Shown piece by piece: positions 23,952 through 35,729 of a DNA stretch of 64,000 nucleotides; within the stretch, counting starts at the first letter, position 1, and every line of letters starts with the position of its first letter. Under the pieces are notes generated by a model, which was not told where the DNA came from, made no database searches, and saw only the letters and a list, made by a program, of their open reading frames with translations. A program made the translations under genes and the position numbers. Origin of the DNA: Epiperipatus broadwayi (taxonomy: Eukaryota; Onychophora; Udeonychophora; Euonychophora; Peripatidae); the NCBI GenBank assembly GCA_028023455.1, contig JAQFVV010000021.1, positions 5,174,853-5,238,852 of the forward strand. The letters are read 5' to 3'.

Positions 23952-24416
23952 GAAATAGGTGGACTGTATGGGAAGTACAAATCGAAGAGTATCATAAAGA
24001 ACAAGAAGAAAAGAAAAAGAAAGGATCCATACACAAGTAGGAAGAAATCAAGGCTGGGATGGATAGAGAGAAGGCAGGCGACAGCCGCAGAGGTTCACCA
24101 GGGGAAGAACAGAGGGAGAGAGAAAGAACGGGTTCAAACCCTACTATTCGGGAATAACAGATCTGGAAAGCACCCAAAGTATTTCTCTAGCTATGAAGGA
24201 GTAGACCTAAATAGAAGATCGGATAAGGAAGTTCCATACAGTGGAAGTGAGTTTCCACACAGTCTAGAAATGCATCCAGCACGACCGCCTGTGAGATGGG
24301 AAGATGAGTATGAGGGATATGAATGGACATCAGATGAAGAGGATGACATTATATTCGGGTGCTGTTTTAAGTTAGATAAAGAGGAGTTACTTAATGTACC
24401 ACCAGATCCTATTTAG
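23952..24416 (+). other. In-frame extension of the LTR-element ORF beyond TAG
   Basis: After the TAG at 23949, the same frame has 154 sense codons up to TAG at 24414-24416. It begins with a very basic patch (KNKKKRKRKD, about 23994-24025) like a nuclear localisation or RNA-binding signal. It ends in an acidic aromatic segment (WEDEYEGYEW then SDEEDD, about 24297-24352) and a Cys-Cys pair. No catalytic motif is visible. Either the TAG is a decay mutation in a protein of about 458 residues, or it is a readthrough codon. The sequence alone does not decide. Confidence 0.5.
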
Positions 24417-24845
24417 ATAAAAATATGTATATATTTGTTACGATCTGCCTTTCCTTATCATTATATAGTTTATAAATTATTATTATTATTATATATATAA
24501 AAAAAATTAACATCCCCATTGTATATTAATTAACGTATATCCAGTAGGATATAAAAGTTTGTTTAATGTAAATATTTGACAATATTCTATTTTGTGTGGT
24601 TTGCTTTTAAACTTTTAATTTAGTCGTATTTTTTTTTTTGTAATAATTGATTGTCTAATATGTATGAAGTTCCTCAGTATAGAATGAAGCAGGCAATTGG
24701 GTTTATATGTTTTCATCTCTATGTGGTAGCTTAATTGATTTAATATTACTAGTAAAAAAAAAAAAAGCTTATCAAATTATTTAATAGCCAACTGTAAGTA
24801 AATTCCTTTTTTTTTGTTATTTTTTTTGTCCCAAGTATTCGGATA
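24417..24845 (+). other. 3' untranslated interior of the LTR element
   Basis: AT-rich, with T runs and an A13 run near 24754. No clear polypurine tract abuts the 3' LTR: the last 50 bases are pyrimidine-rich (T9 and T8 runs) and end TCGGATA. The second-strand priming site is therefore not evident. Confidence 0.5.
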
Positions 24846-27800
24846 TGAAACGATAACTTTCCAAGCCCCTATCGTTTCACCATCAAACCTAATGACACTC
24901 TCATCTGTGCTAAGTTCGAACCTATTTAAATGTTAATAAATCTAAAATTCGCTCATGTCTGTATAAACAGTATTATATATTTGCGTGCGAACCAACGCTA
25001 TAATTAGATAGGATTAGTAAAATTATAGCGTACTAAATTTATTTAATATTTCTAAAAATATTCATTATATTATTTAAGTTAAGTGTAAATTATTAATTTT
25101 GTTGTTTAATATTGTAATTTCGTATGTGGATATATAATCTGTGCTATATAGAAGAAAGACATGATTTAAAATATGTAAAAGCCAGTATCTAAAAATAATA
25201 TTAAATGTCTTTAAAAATTGTTAAAAGATTTCTTGTTTTAAATATATTTCAGGGAAAAGTTTCTCGAAAATATATTTAAAAGCTATATCAAAATGTTTGT
25301 AAATTATTTTAATAAATATGTTAAAAATGTTTTCGTTTTAAAAAAATGTTAAAAAGTTGTTTTTAAATAGAAAGAGTTTCTATTATATGTAAGATTAAAA
25401 ATAAAAGCTGGTCAAGTAATTAAAAGATTTTTGATTGTAAACAAGTGTCATTAACGACCACACCTGGAATTCGTAAAAAGTAAAACTAGTTGAAAATTTA
25501 CTAATTAAAATCTCCTTAGATAAGAGTAAGTTATTTTAAAATCTAAATTGGACAATTGTTTGCAACGAAAAATCTTAATTATAATAGCTTATGGAATGTT
25601 TCTAACATAAGTTATCTAAGATTTTAAAAATCTGGATTGTAAAATTGAAAAATATTTAATTAAATTCCTGAGTTTAGTGAGTCTTGAGGCGATAGATTCC
25701 GATAAGGAAAAGATATAAATACTCTGTATTTTTAACAAGAAGAGAGCCATATTGTTAGTGAGAATTGCAGCCAGTCTTCACAATTGTTAATGTTTAACAT
25801 GTCCGGCTAAAAGCGGGCATCTTGTTGCTGTTACTCCGCGGGAGAACGGGGTTTCTCTCGTCGAAATGCCTAAACCACCATCATGCCGATAGAAGAGACG
25901 AGCCTAACATAATGGGAAAGATGATGCCGCCCAGTCAAACTAAACCAAACCAACAGCCAAGAACTTGCAGATAAATCATACCGGTACCGTTTTATTTTTC
26001 AAACTGCAGAGCTCTGTGTAATTCTGTGTAAATGTAAATAATATCTATATAAGTTAGCTAACTTTCTTTTTAAAATAATGATAAAGCTAAATGTAATCAA
26101 AACTTAAAATCCATTTAATATTTTAAATACGTCAATTACTATCAAAATTTAATGTGTTAAAGTTTAAATAATCTGACTTATTTATATTTTCCTTTCATTT
26201 AAAGTATATTATAAGTGTCTAATTTAAAGTTATATCACTGCGGTTGTGTCTATATTTCTTTGCTTATTTTATTTTAAATGCTTATTATATTTCATATGCC
26301 AATATTTCGAAACAGGGAGCACTTAATTTCATGTATATTTCATGTATATTTTAAGAAGATATTATTTGAAAATCTTCGCGTAAATTGTTTATAGCGTCAA
26401 CTTTCTGCGCTGTTTCGAAATCCTATTTTTTTTATTATTTAAATGATTTAATATGCGAAGTGTGGCTCTTTTGATCAACCAGTTAAACACTTAATCTTAT
26501 AGTTTTATTTAGAATTAAATTTAGCCTTGATCATATAAGTATATTTGACATTTAAATTCTTAAGTCCATAGAAATATACTTTCCCTCCTTAAATATTTAT
26601 TATCTATAAGTAACTTAATAGATCAAACATGTCAAAGTACAGATGTAATAATATTCCCTTTTAGTAGCATAGACATTTATTATCAGGCTACACAAGAGTT
26701 GGTCCCAATTTGATAGAGCTAATATGCTATTAACTCGTATTTCATAGTATGAAATATACTATTCTTTGCTTGGCGGATGTGATATTATTTTATAAAATTA
26801 TTCTCGTTTTGCTGCTATACATAATATACGTATCTCAAGATGGAGCCACGGCATTGCCAGCACATCTTTTCTTATAGGGTAGAGCAGTAGCGAAGCCTGA
26901 GCCAAGGCCAGGTTAGCACGTAAGACCCCCGCCATTCTTGAACACAAATGTTCCTTTTCACACAGCATTGCGATCGGTTACAGCGTACCGGCATTTGTCG
27001 CAAGAACCCTGAAGTTATTTCATTCATCCGCAGAGCGACTTTTCCTATTATTGTTTACCTGTGCCATAGCACATTGGTAAAATCTTATTTCAGCCAACTC
27101 TCCCACCTTAACATAACGCTTTCAGCATTCTGAAATTTTCTCTCGAAAGCCATGTTCGACCGATCATTACTTGAGCTGGTTTATGCGCTCGTTATTAAAT
27201 TATATTGTATATTTTAGTAAATGAATTCATGATCAAAGTTCGATATAATTATTTATATACCAGCCACAAATGTAATAGGATTTGGCTTATCGAGATTTAT
27301 AGACATAACGTAGTGATTAATTATGTATCAATTGTAAACAATTCATAAGATGGGCATATGTTAAACCCTTCTATGAAATTTAATGATTACTTATGTAAAG
27401 TGATTTTGAATTGTATATAAAAAGAGAATGTGTTCTCTTATCCACCCAATGTTTGTACATTCGACGCTGAAATGTGTAAAACTGATCAATTTCATGCCAA
27501 TTGTAAATAAATATATAATTAATTTAATGTATTTCGTTCTCTGTTTCGTTATTGATCTAATTCAATCCAATTCTAATTACTATTTATAGTCTATCTATGT
27601 GAAAACTATGCATTAAGTTAAATTAAATTTAGTGATATTTTAGTCAATTAAGAATCTTTCTTTTATTCATCAGAGTCTTATTGCTTCTCCGTGACCTATG
27701 TCGGCCGTGTGGAAAGAGGTATACTACGTGTAATTTCAAGGTGGTCATTCGTAGGGTCTTGAGTCTTGGAATCCTGGCTTACGAGTTGAAGTGTGGTCGG

Positions 27801-27893
27801 ACTCGGGATGTTACAGTCCTAGTCTGGTCAGCTTTAGTCTCTTTTGCTTGGATTCTGAATTCTGTTACGCGAATGTACAAACTTGACTGTTAC
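24846..27893 (+). repeat. 3' LTR (3048 bp)
   Basis: Aligned by eye with the 5' LTR it shows about 31 substitutions and five indels. The indels include a 22-base block present only in the 5' copy (near 19910) and an extra stretch of about 13 bases here (near 26270). Many of the substitutions convert a CpG in one copy to TpG or CpA in the other. TATA and AATAAA are intact. Confidence 0.92.
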
Positions 27894-27914
27894 TGTAATG
27901 ATGGGATTTTAGAT

Positions 27915-28190
27915 GCGATAATATAATGGAGTATTTCCATAATCTATCATTAAATTGTTGATTGTCTAGAAAATTTTAAACTTTATTTAAACTTTTCAAA
28001 TACAATCAGCTGTTAGTAATAATACAAGACAATCCAGATTAGTATATTACAGAATGTTTGAGTGATATTCTTCTCCACTCTTCTTCAGTGACAATATTAG
28101 CATAGGAGTCGAACTTATACTTCTAGATTCTTGAAGATCAAATTTTAAGGCAACACTCTAACCAAATGAGCTATTCTGTCATCTAAAATC
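27915..28190 (-). repeat. tRNA-derived SINE (different tRNA type)
   Basis: On the minus strand the head (28183-28097) has TAGCTCATTTGGTTAGAG, an A box, and AGTTCGACTCC, a B box, at tRNA-like spacing. It continues into a body with CACTGAAGAAGAGTGG and ATATCACTCAAACATTC, and a tail with AATAAAGTTT near 27980. The right spacing and a non-tRNA body argue for a SINE rather than a tRNA gene. Its left edge is close to the target duplication of the LTR element, so that element inserted next to or into its tail. Confidence 0.6.
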
Positions 28191-28194
28191 GTAA

Positions 28195-28815
28195 TATAGC
28201 ATTAGACCGGATAAATGGCAATGACCCAGCTAACATTTCTCTTAATGCAGCAATTAAAAAAGGGTCAATTTGGAACTATAAGGCTGGCCACATTCGCAAT
28301 TTGGGCTGCCAGATGTAGCATGATATTTGATCATGGCTGTGATGACTCAATGATTAATTGATTCTTCAAATCCCTCTACAAGATTAGTTAAAGAGGAGGA
28401 TAAACGAACTTGTCAGCCCTTGGCTAATTGACCAATCCTGGAGCCAGATGAGGCTAGAGTCCTAATTCATATATTTCTTAGGCCTATCAATGGAATTTCG
28501 AAACCTTATACATAGATTTGACTTACGTTATATTTCTAACTAATTAAGCTCATGACACACTACCTTAAGGCGTTAATATAATCTTTGATTTTATTTAGAT
28601 TTAGTTATATTTCGTTCATATTTGTATTAATTAACCATCATGAGTTTCTTATGCTGCTCTTAAGACTAAATTATTGTTTTAATACAACTTTTGATATTTC
28701 TATATACATGTGATGCATACCACATTTATATGTATACATAGTTTTATCCTATCTTTGATTGCTTTTGTATCCACTCTAATGTGTAAATAAAGTTTTGATT
28801 TTGAAAGTAAAATCT
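28195..28815 (+). other. Possible 3' end of an unidentified element or transcript
   Basis: GC is slightly higher than in the neighbourhood over 28195-28520, including a 40-codon open piece ending at 28318 with no family I recognise. The stretch ends with GTGTAAATAAAGTTTTG, a polyadenylation-type signal near 28784. No promoter or intact frame is visible. Confidence 0.25.
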
Positions 28816-30200
28816 TAATTTCTCTGGCTTGTTTATGCAAAACTTGGCTTTTCTAAATTTATTCCATTACAAACAGCAGAAATAAAAATTGTTATTGAAA
28901 ATGACTGTTTGATAACAATGCTTTTAAATGAAATACAACACAAGATTTATTCATTAGTTAATTAATATTGCGTCTTATTCTGTGATTAAGTATTACTATT
29001 ATTATTTTACATTGTATAAAATTATTCCAATAATATTATAGGAATGTATGCCTTTATTTGTATTCTTTTCTCTAAATCTAGAGAGTTTTAAAATAAATAT
29101 CTTAAGACTAAGTGATGCATAACCCATGAAGTTAAGATGACTTTTAATGCATGCTCGTTAATAATTTTTAAAAACCTAACTTGGCATTACTAAAGATTTA
29201 AAAAGTGTATACATGAAAAAAGTATAATGAAAAGAGGTCTGCATTGTAAAAAAAAAAAAAAAAAAGAAAGAGAAATGCTGTTATATTTTTAATATGTCTT
29301 GGGTATTTATAAATTATTGCTTTCTCATGTCTTAGACAAACATAAAACTGTCAATTTAATTTATAAAGGAAATTAAAATATTTAGATTTTATTATCAAAC
29401 AGTTTATTAAAATAAATACATTCATTCATTTAAATAAAGGTCAAAATATATTTGCACAAATACAAATATTCTTCTCCTACTAAGCCGTAGTTGCGCTTTT
29501 AAATGTATAACATTTGCATAACAATTTATATACTTTCTTTTAATTTTAAACACAATCCTAAATATGCCAATGATAATAACAATAAATTACGTTTCAGTAA
29601 TTTAATAATTATATAATAAAAATGTTGAATATATATTAAAATACTAATATATTTTTCTATATACTAACTTAATTTTTTTCTTTCCCCTCCTATTTAATAT
29701 AAATGTTGCAAAATTATTAATTCGATAGTTTCATATTTATTACAATATTTTGAAACAATATATGTATCAGTTTACCGTAGATATATTTTAAAGCATTTTA
29801 AATAAGTTTTTTTGAAAGTATTATCAAATTTTTTTTTTTCTCTGTAATGATATACTCAAGTTGATTGAATAATAAAATATTTTCTATCCACTTTTTTACT
29901 TTTTAATATAATTTTCTTCTATTAGATCGATTATTCTCTTTTGTAGTATTGCGAAACTAGTAATATTAGAAAAGCTTGCAAAACCATAAAGCGTTATTCA
30001 TTATTTCAATAAATATTCACATAAAGCTTTATATGTAACAGTAAGAATATTTAAAGGAAAAAAAACAGATTCCGTAGAACATTGTTATAAAATATTTAAA
30101 TTTATTAATTAGTATGTTAATATGATGTTTCCAAGACATTTTTTTCATTTATCATTATTCCAAGATATCTAATATAATTTACTTGTTCTACTTTTATTAT
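28816..30200. other. AT-rich, no recognisable feature
   Basis: Contains an A18 run near 29250. No gene or repeat is supported. Confidence 0.45.
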
Positions 30201-30901
30201 CATTACATATTATTATTATCATGTATACATTCATGTGAATGTGGATGTATTTTTATGTTTTAAGTGAGAAGGGCATATTAATATACATTTTGTTTTTTCT
30301 CCATTTATATAAATTCCTTTCTCAAAGCACAATTTTGTTCAGACTTTCTTGACATTCTTTAATTGCAATATTGGTATTATTTTCATTCATAATAATAGTA
30401 TCATCTGCATATTGATTCTTCAGTATTAATATTTCTTAGATCATTTATAAAATATCAGAAACAATAATGCACTAAGTATAGAACCTTGAGGAACTCCATA
30501 TAAATGTTTTTGCTCATTTCTCAATACATTTGATATAGCATATCTATCATTTAAGTAATTTTTAAAGAAACAGTGATTTCCCTCTAACTCCATAATTTTA
30601 TAAACTGTGAATCAATTCATTTATGCTCGATAATGTCAAAAGCCTTATAAAAATCTAAAAAAATTAGTTACATATTTTTTTATCATTTAATGCATTTTTA
30701 CTGTTTTCTGTAAAATTCTCTAATAACATAATTGTCTTTCTTCCAATTCGTTTTTATTAAAAAAATATTTTTCGATAAATTTTTTAAAACTATTTTATAA
30801 ATATAGTTATCAAAATTTTATTTGTAGCATTAGCTTTATAAACTGGTCTTACTATAGATGTTTTTAATAATGTTGAAAATTCACTACTTTCTTTTCCATA
30901 G

Positions 30902-30990
30902 CGTAAGCTTGTGGTTAAACACCTGTAGAGGTCCCTACTATCGCATTTTACACGCATATTCTCAAGGTTATAGCCTCAGTAAATATTACT
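30902..30990 (+). repeat. 90-base dispersed repeat, copy 1
   Basis: AAGCTTGTGGTTAAACACC, GTAGAGGTCCCTACTATCGC and CTCAGTAAATATTACTT recur almost unchanged at 36735-36826. It interrupts the LINE relic. It has no Pol III boxes and no hairpin that I can see. Confidence 0.75.
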
Positions 30991-31189
30991 TTTATTAATC
31001 ATGTAAATTATAATATCTGATAGAATATCAATATTATTTTGGATGTCTGCAATTCTGATTTTATTTGTACTTGGATTTATATTAACCCTGCAATCTTTTA
31101 TTATTTCATATAAACCTTCTTCATTTAAATTTCATCTAAATATTGAATGAGATGGTCTATTATCTTTTCAAAATATTAATATCATGATT

Positions 31190-31310
31190 ATTATTTTTTT
31201 TGGGGGGGGTTTATTAATTCCTTTTAGAACTAGATTTCCTTAGGAATATTTCTTTTTTTTTTTTTTTTTGCAAAGTTTTTGTATGTCAATTCTATTTTCA
31301 TAAAAAAAAA
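31190..31310. repeat. Homopolymer-rich patch
   Basis: G9, T19-type and A10 runs lie within about 120 bases, inside the LINE relic. Confidence 0.5.
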
Positions 31311-32369
31311 AATTATAAGACAATCATTTCTCTGCTCTTATTGTAGTATTAACTTTATTTCTTAATGCCTTATACTTAAGAAATAAATCATGATTTGTTT
31401 TTATATTCCTTCCATAACTTGTTTTTTTTTTTGTACTAAATTCAATATTTTTTTTATTTATCCAATTAACATTAAATCTTTTATTATTTTTAATCATAGT
31501 GATTTCTTGTGACTTATTCTATACATCTTTTCTACGAACTTCTTATAAATAGTATTAATGTCATTAATTTTTTTGACTTCATTCCACTCAGTTTATTTTA
31601 AAAATTTATAATTAGTTTATTATTATATAGTATCAATTTATTTGCCACTATTTCATCATTCTATTATGTTGTATTTTGGGTGGAATAAACGTAAATATAA
31701 ACTAATGATCAGAAATCTTTTCTTTAATAACAGTAATTAAAATATTACTTATCATTAGATTTGTGTTAATGTGATCATTACATGAAGAAGTTATATTATT
31801 TATTATAATTTTTTTTATGTTACATGGATATTAAATAAAAATAACATGATATATTAAAAAAATAAAATATAATAATAGTAAAATAGTTTTTATTACTAAA
31901 ACTCTTTTAAAGTTTTGTAAGATAGAAAAAGCCGACTAATGGCTATGTCACAAAAATATGTTAACGTATTATAATAAAAGAATTTCAATAAATATTAAGA
32001 TCCTTCCATGTCATCTATGGATACATAAAAGTCCATATGTAATACCAAACTCTATATAATATATCTTTTAAATATCTATATATACAATAGATATTTTAAT
32101 ACATATATGCACAGCACATACTTATAATATGATTTAAACTTAAAAATTACATGTACACATTAAGATATCAATAAAAATAATTAACAAAAAAATAGAGTAC
32201 AGTACACATTTTCAACATGTGTTTATACACACACTACCAACTGAAATTGAAAGAAAATTACTATTTAAATAATATGTGTATCTTAAGCAGATATATACAC
32301 TAATAATATGAGCATTGATATCATTATACAAGACAATTTTAATTTCTTGCTGAATAGCATTACTATAGC

Positions 32370-34260
32370 TATACTAATAAAAGATAATTTTTTTTCTTCT
32401 TGGAGACTTTAATTCATATGTTGGTACAAATAATAGAATTTGACTCAAAAATTGTTTGATGTAATGGTATTAATACTGTAAATTAAAATAGTATATTATA
32501 AAAATTTTGCATAACACGCAGACTGATTATCCACAAACCCTTGGTTTAGGCAAAAAATCACTATAAAGGAATGTGAATACATAGATGGCATTTAATAGAT
32601 TATCGTTAAAAATCAAAATACAAGAAAAGTTCATATTACAGGAGCATCTATAAGTACAGATTGTTTGACTGATTACAGATTAGTACACTCCAAAATTAAA
32701 ATGATATATCTTATTCCCTTCATATTCACAAGAAAATTGTCATGTTATTGAGATGTGAAAATTCCTTAAGAGATGCATTACAGATACAAGCAAATCTATT
32801 CTTGGTTCACTAAAAATAAAATTACGATTGGTTTTCTGACAATAATCTTACTGGTAATAATTTGATTAAAAGAAAATATATTTCATTTTCTGCTTGACAG
32901 AATAAGAAATGTAAATGAAGATCTTTATAATATAGAAATTTAAGGACAGAAGATCAACAGGTGATAAGAAGGCTTAAAAATATATTAGTGGATTAAAAAC
33001 TGCAAAGGAAATTAATCTGTTAATTGTTATCACTTTATCTTTTTTTGATGCTTGGAAAACAACTTATGGACCTGAGAAGTGTTACTATAATCCCATTAAA
33101 TCCAGCAATAATGTTCTCTTATATGATGGCAGTGCTATTCCAATAGGTGTAAAGAGTATTTTGATCATCTTTTGATAATGTTATGATGATTTTTGATGAT
33201 ACATTTGTTTTATCTACTCATTTAGATTTGGACAAAATTTTTCCATCTTAATGAGGTAAAAATAGTTTTTTGTAATCTTAAAAACAGAAATGGCTGCAGG
33301 TCATAATGAAGTACTTAGAGAAGTTTTAAAATATGGTGATGATAAATTAGCTTCAAAAATGTTGGAATTTTTTAGAAATATCTGGATCCATGAAGTTGTG
33401 TCATCTGATCTTAAGAATACTTTTATTGTTCCAATTTTTAAAAACAAAGGAAATAAACAAGATTGCAGTAATTATCATGGAACATTATTATTATCCACTA
33501 CAGCAAAGATACTTTCAATGATTTTGTTAAAGAGATTGGTTCCAGTTATAGTTATAAATGAACAATTCCCAGAACCTCAATGTGGTTTTAGAAAATTGAA
33601 AAAGCATTATAAACATAGATTTTCTTATCAGGCAAATGCAAGAAAAATATCAAGAACAAAAGAGTGATTTATATATTGCTTTTATTAATTTGGTTAAGGC
33701 ATTTGACTCAATAAAATTGTTTAAAATTATTTTGGTTGCCCATTAAAATTTATTCACATTGTACAGCTTGTACATGATGGAATGAAAGAAATAGTATTGC
33801 TACAAGTGAAAAATTTTAGACTTTTAAAATGAAAACTGATATTATATAAGCAAGTGTATATTCTTCTTTGTTTTAGACTTTTATGAATATGGCATTTATA
33901 TAATGAGCATGCTAATAGCTTTTAACAAGCTTTTCTGAATATCATTATCCTCAGACCAGTTTCTAGCTCTGGATGTCATCAGTGAGGTGCTAGAAAATTC
34001 AGCTATTAGATTTAAAATAGCAGGTCAAGCCTCAGAATTTATCTAATAGTTACCTATTAAGTAGAAAATCCAAAATTTTCAGACATCCATTTGTCTTCAA
34101 ATCCAACAAATGTTTACTGACTGCTTAATGAAAGAGGGATGAAGAGGTGATACAAATTTGAAAGTGGAATTTTTAATCTGAATTGGCTAAAAGCAAAAGC
34201 AGGAACTTCATCATCTTGAACTCTGGATTTACAGTATGCTGATGATGATGACACTTAGAG
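32370..34260 (+). pseudogene. Decayed LINE (endonuclease and RT), RTE/jockey-like
   Basis: Plus-strand pieces give GDFNSYVG (32402-32425), a WHLIDY-like block (about 32585-32605), DCLTDYRLVHSK (about 32658-32693), then the RT start AAGHNEVLREVLKYGDDKLA (from 33293). VPIFKNKGNKQDCSNY, CGFRK, a KAFDSI motif (about 33695-33715) and YADD (34234-34245) follow. Endonuclease and RT are therefore in order. Only 33290-33667 is open as a sizeable frame. A short inverted family A fragment (33935-33990) lies within it. It is non-functional. Confidence 0.75.
33930..33995 (-). repeat. Family A fragment inside the LINE relic
   Basis: Minus-strand CACCTCACTGATGACATCC and AGCTAGAAACTGGTCTGAGG match the core block of family A (compare 8210-8260). 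It is a later insertion or a capture. Confidence 0.6.
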
Positions 34261-35350
34261 AATGTTATAAACTTACAATATCTCTAATGTTTAAATAAAA
34301 TAAAACCATTAATCAGCTTTATATTAAGTTCAATAGAATGTTATATAATATTAATAATTTATCTATATTTTATTTTACATCAATATACAATTACTGCTTA
34401 AGTTGCATATTAAAATGAAGAACACATTACCAATAAACCTATCAGATAATCTTGAATTTTTACTATCCAATCATATCATTATATCAAATAAAAGTAGGTT
34501 TCTATTGAATATTTACCGAACTACAATAAACTAATATCATCCATTTATTTAAATTTTCTGTAAATTAATTATTAAAATGGATTTTATAACAATTAAACCA
34601 TATAGTCAAAGATAGATATTAAGATATAATAGTTAATAAAATTTACGATCCCTCTCAAAGAAGTTTGAAGATAATTAAGGCAAATCATTCTAATGACAAA
34701 ATAAAATCCATCCAGATCTTTATAACTGAACAAGATAAGCAAGCTCTATGAAATTATTTATATAACTGATATTAACTCACAAAAAGCCAACAACTATTTC
34801 AATGTAATCATAATATAAAATTTATATATAATTAAGCGTAACAATAATCGTATAATAAAATATACAAGTATATACTCCTATTTCACTTACTGATGTTGGT
34901 TTGATCTTAGATCAAGATTTAAGTATCAAAAATTACTTTGCCCACTTAAAGAAATAATTAGACAAATTTATTGGGTTTTAACCAACTTTAGATTTATTGA
35001 TTTATAATAAGAATTAATAAGGATGGCAATAAAATTAAAAATAAACGATGTATGCAATTGACTAAAATTGTAGCCAGTTTAAAAAAAAAGTACAAACACG
35101 ATTTCTCTTGAATATATGTAATTAATTTGATAGTCTATTATTCTATAAAAATCAATCACGAATAATAAATAAATATATATATGAAACTCAAAAATGTGTT
35201 GTACGACAATAATACTAACCGAAGAAGAGGTTCCAAATATCTTCCTTAGACTTTAAATAGAATATACAATGCTAAAAAAATGTGATCAAATAAAACTGAT
35301 TTTCATTTATCATTAATAGATGAAATACACAGGCTTATATATACCTGCGT
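34261..35350. other. AT-rich, no recognisable feature
   Basis: No frame, RNA or repeat is supported, except that the last 50 bases begin a unit shared with 37676. Confidence 0.45.
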
Positions 35351-35354
35351 CTAT

Positions 35355-35424
35355 ATATGTAATAGACAGGGTATGAGCAGACTTTCATGTGAAAGTCTGT
35401 GCTCATACCCTGTCTATTACATAT
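35355..35424. repeat. Near-perfect hairpin, ~34-base arms
   Basis: ATATGTAATAGACAGGG...AGACTTTCA is followed at once by TGTGAAAGTCT...CCCTGTCTATTACATAT. Only a two-base difference interrupts the pairing. The left half and the 45 bases before it recur singly at about 37676-37765 (CACAGGCTTA...GAGCACAGACTTTCACA), so the hairpin is an inverted terminal copy of a dispersed unit. Confidence 0.85.
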
Positions 35425-35610
35425 TTATCATTAATGTAATTTCTAAATAACTAAATCAACATGAAAATCTATTGTATTTAAACCCTTCTATATGAATATC
35501 CCCAAGTTAAAATTTAAATTAAAAATAAATAAATGAATATTTGAAAACATTGGGTCATAAATTAATCTATATCATCAGATAAGAGTTTAAATAATAATAA
35601 TAAAAAAATG

Positions 35611-35729
35611 AACCGCTCTGATGTTTTATTGTGTAGCTAGCTTATCAATTAATCCCTAAATATACACATTGTTTATTCATAACTAAATTAATTGATAAGC
35701 TAGCTACACAATAAAAGATCAGAGAGGTT
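35611..35729. repeat. Hairpin, ~43-base arms
   Basis: The left arm AACCGCTCTGATG...CTTATCAATTAAT pairs with the right arm ATTAATTGATAAG...CAGAGAGGTT around a loop of about 34 bases. Both arms carry GTAGCTAGC/GCTAGCTAC. Nothing is encoded. It is probably a small fold-back element. Confidence 0.85.

Larger units (their letters stand above)
18998..27898 (+). mobile_element. Complete LTR retroelement with 3-kb LTRs and no polymerase
   Basis: Two near-identical direct repeats (19003-22063 and 24846-27893) flank a 2.78-kb interior. The five bases TGTAA occur immediately outside both ends (18998-19002 and 27894-27898), as a target duplication made by an LTR-element integrase. A lysine-tRNA-type primer site follows the 5' LTR. 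The interior has one purine-rich reading frame but no protease, RT, RNase H or integrase that I can see. It is therefore probably mobilised in trans, like the LARD class of non-autonomous LTR elements. The LTRs differ by only about 1% by eye count, so the insertion is fairly recent. Confidence 0.9.
30200..31830 (-). pseudogene. Decayed jockey/CR1-like LINE (endonuclease end and RT)
   Basis: Minus-strand text reads, from right to left: a CIDH-like block and SDH (about 31706-31790), the end of the APE-type endonuclease; IVRPVYK (about 30850), LDFYKAFD (about 30620-30650), GVPQGSILS (30470-30497) and YADDTII (30402-30422). These are the ordered RT motifs of jockey/CR1-type LINEs. Stops and shifts are everywhere. 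A 90-base repeat shared with 36735 sits between the endonuclease and the first RT block at about 30902-30990, presumably a later insertion. Confidence 0.75.

Noticed and set aside
24297-24416. C-terminal tail of an integrase
   Set aside because: There is no zinc-binding or DDE part upstream, and the acidic WEDEYEGYEW segment alone is not diagnostic.
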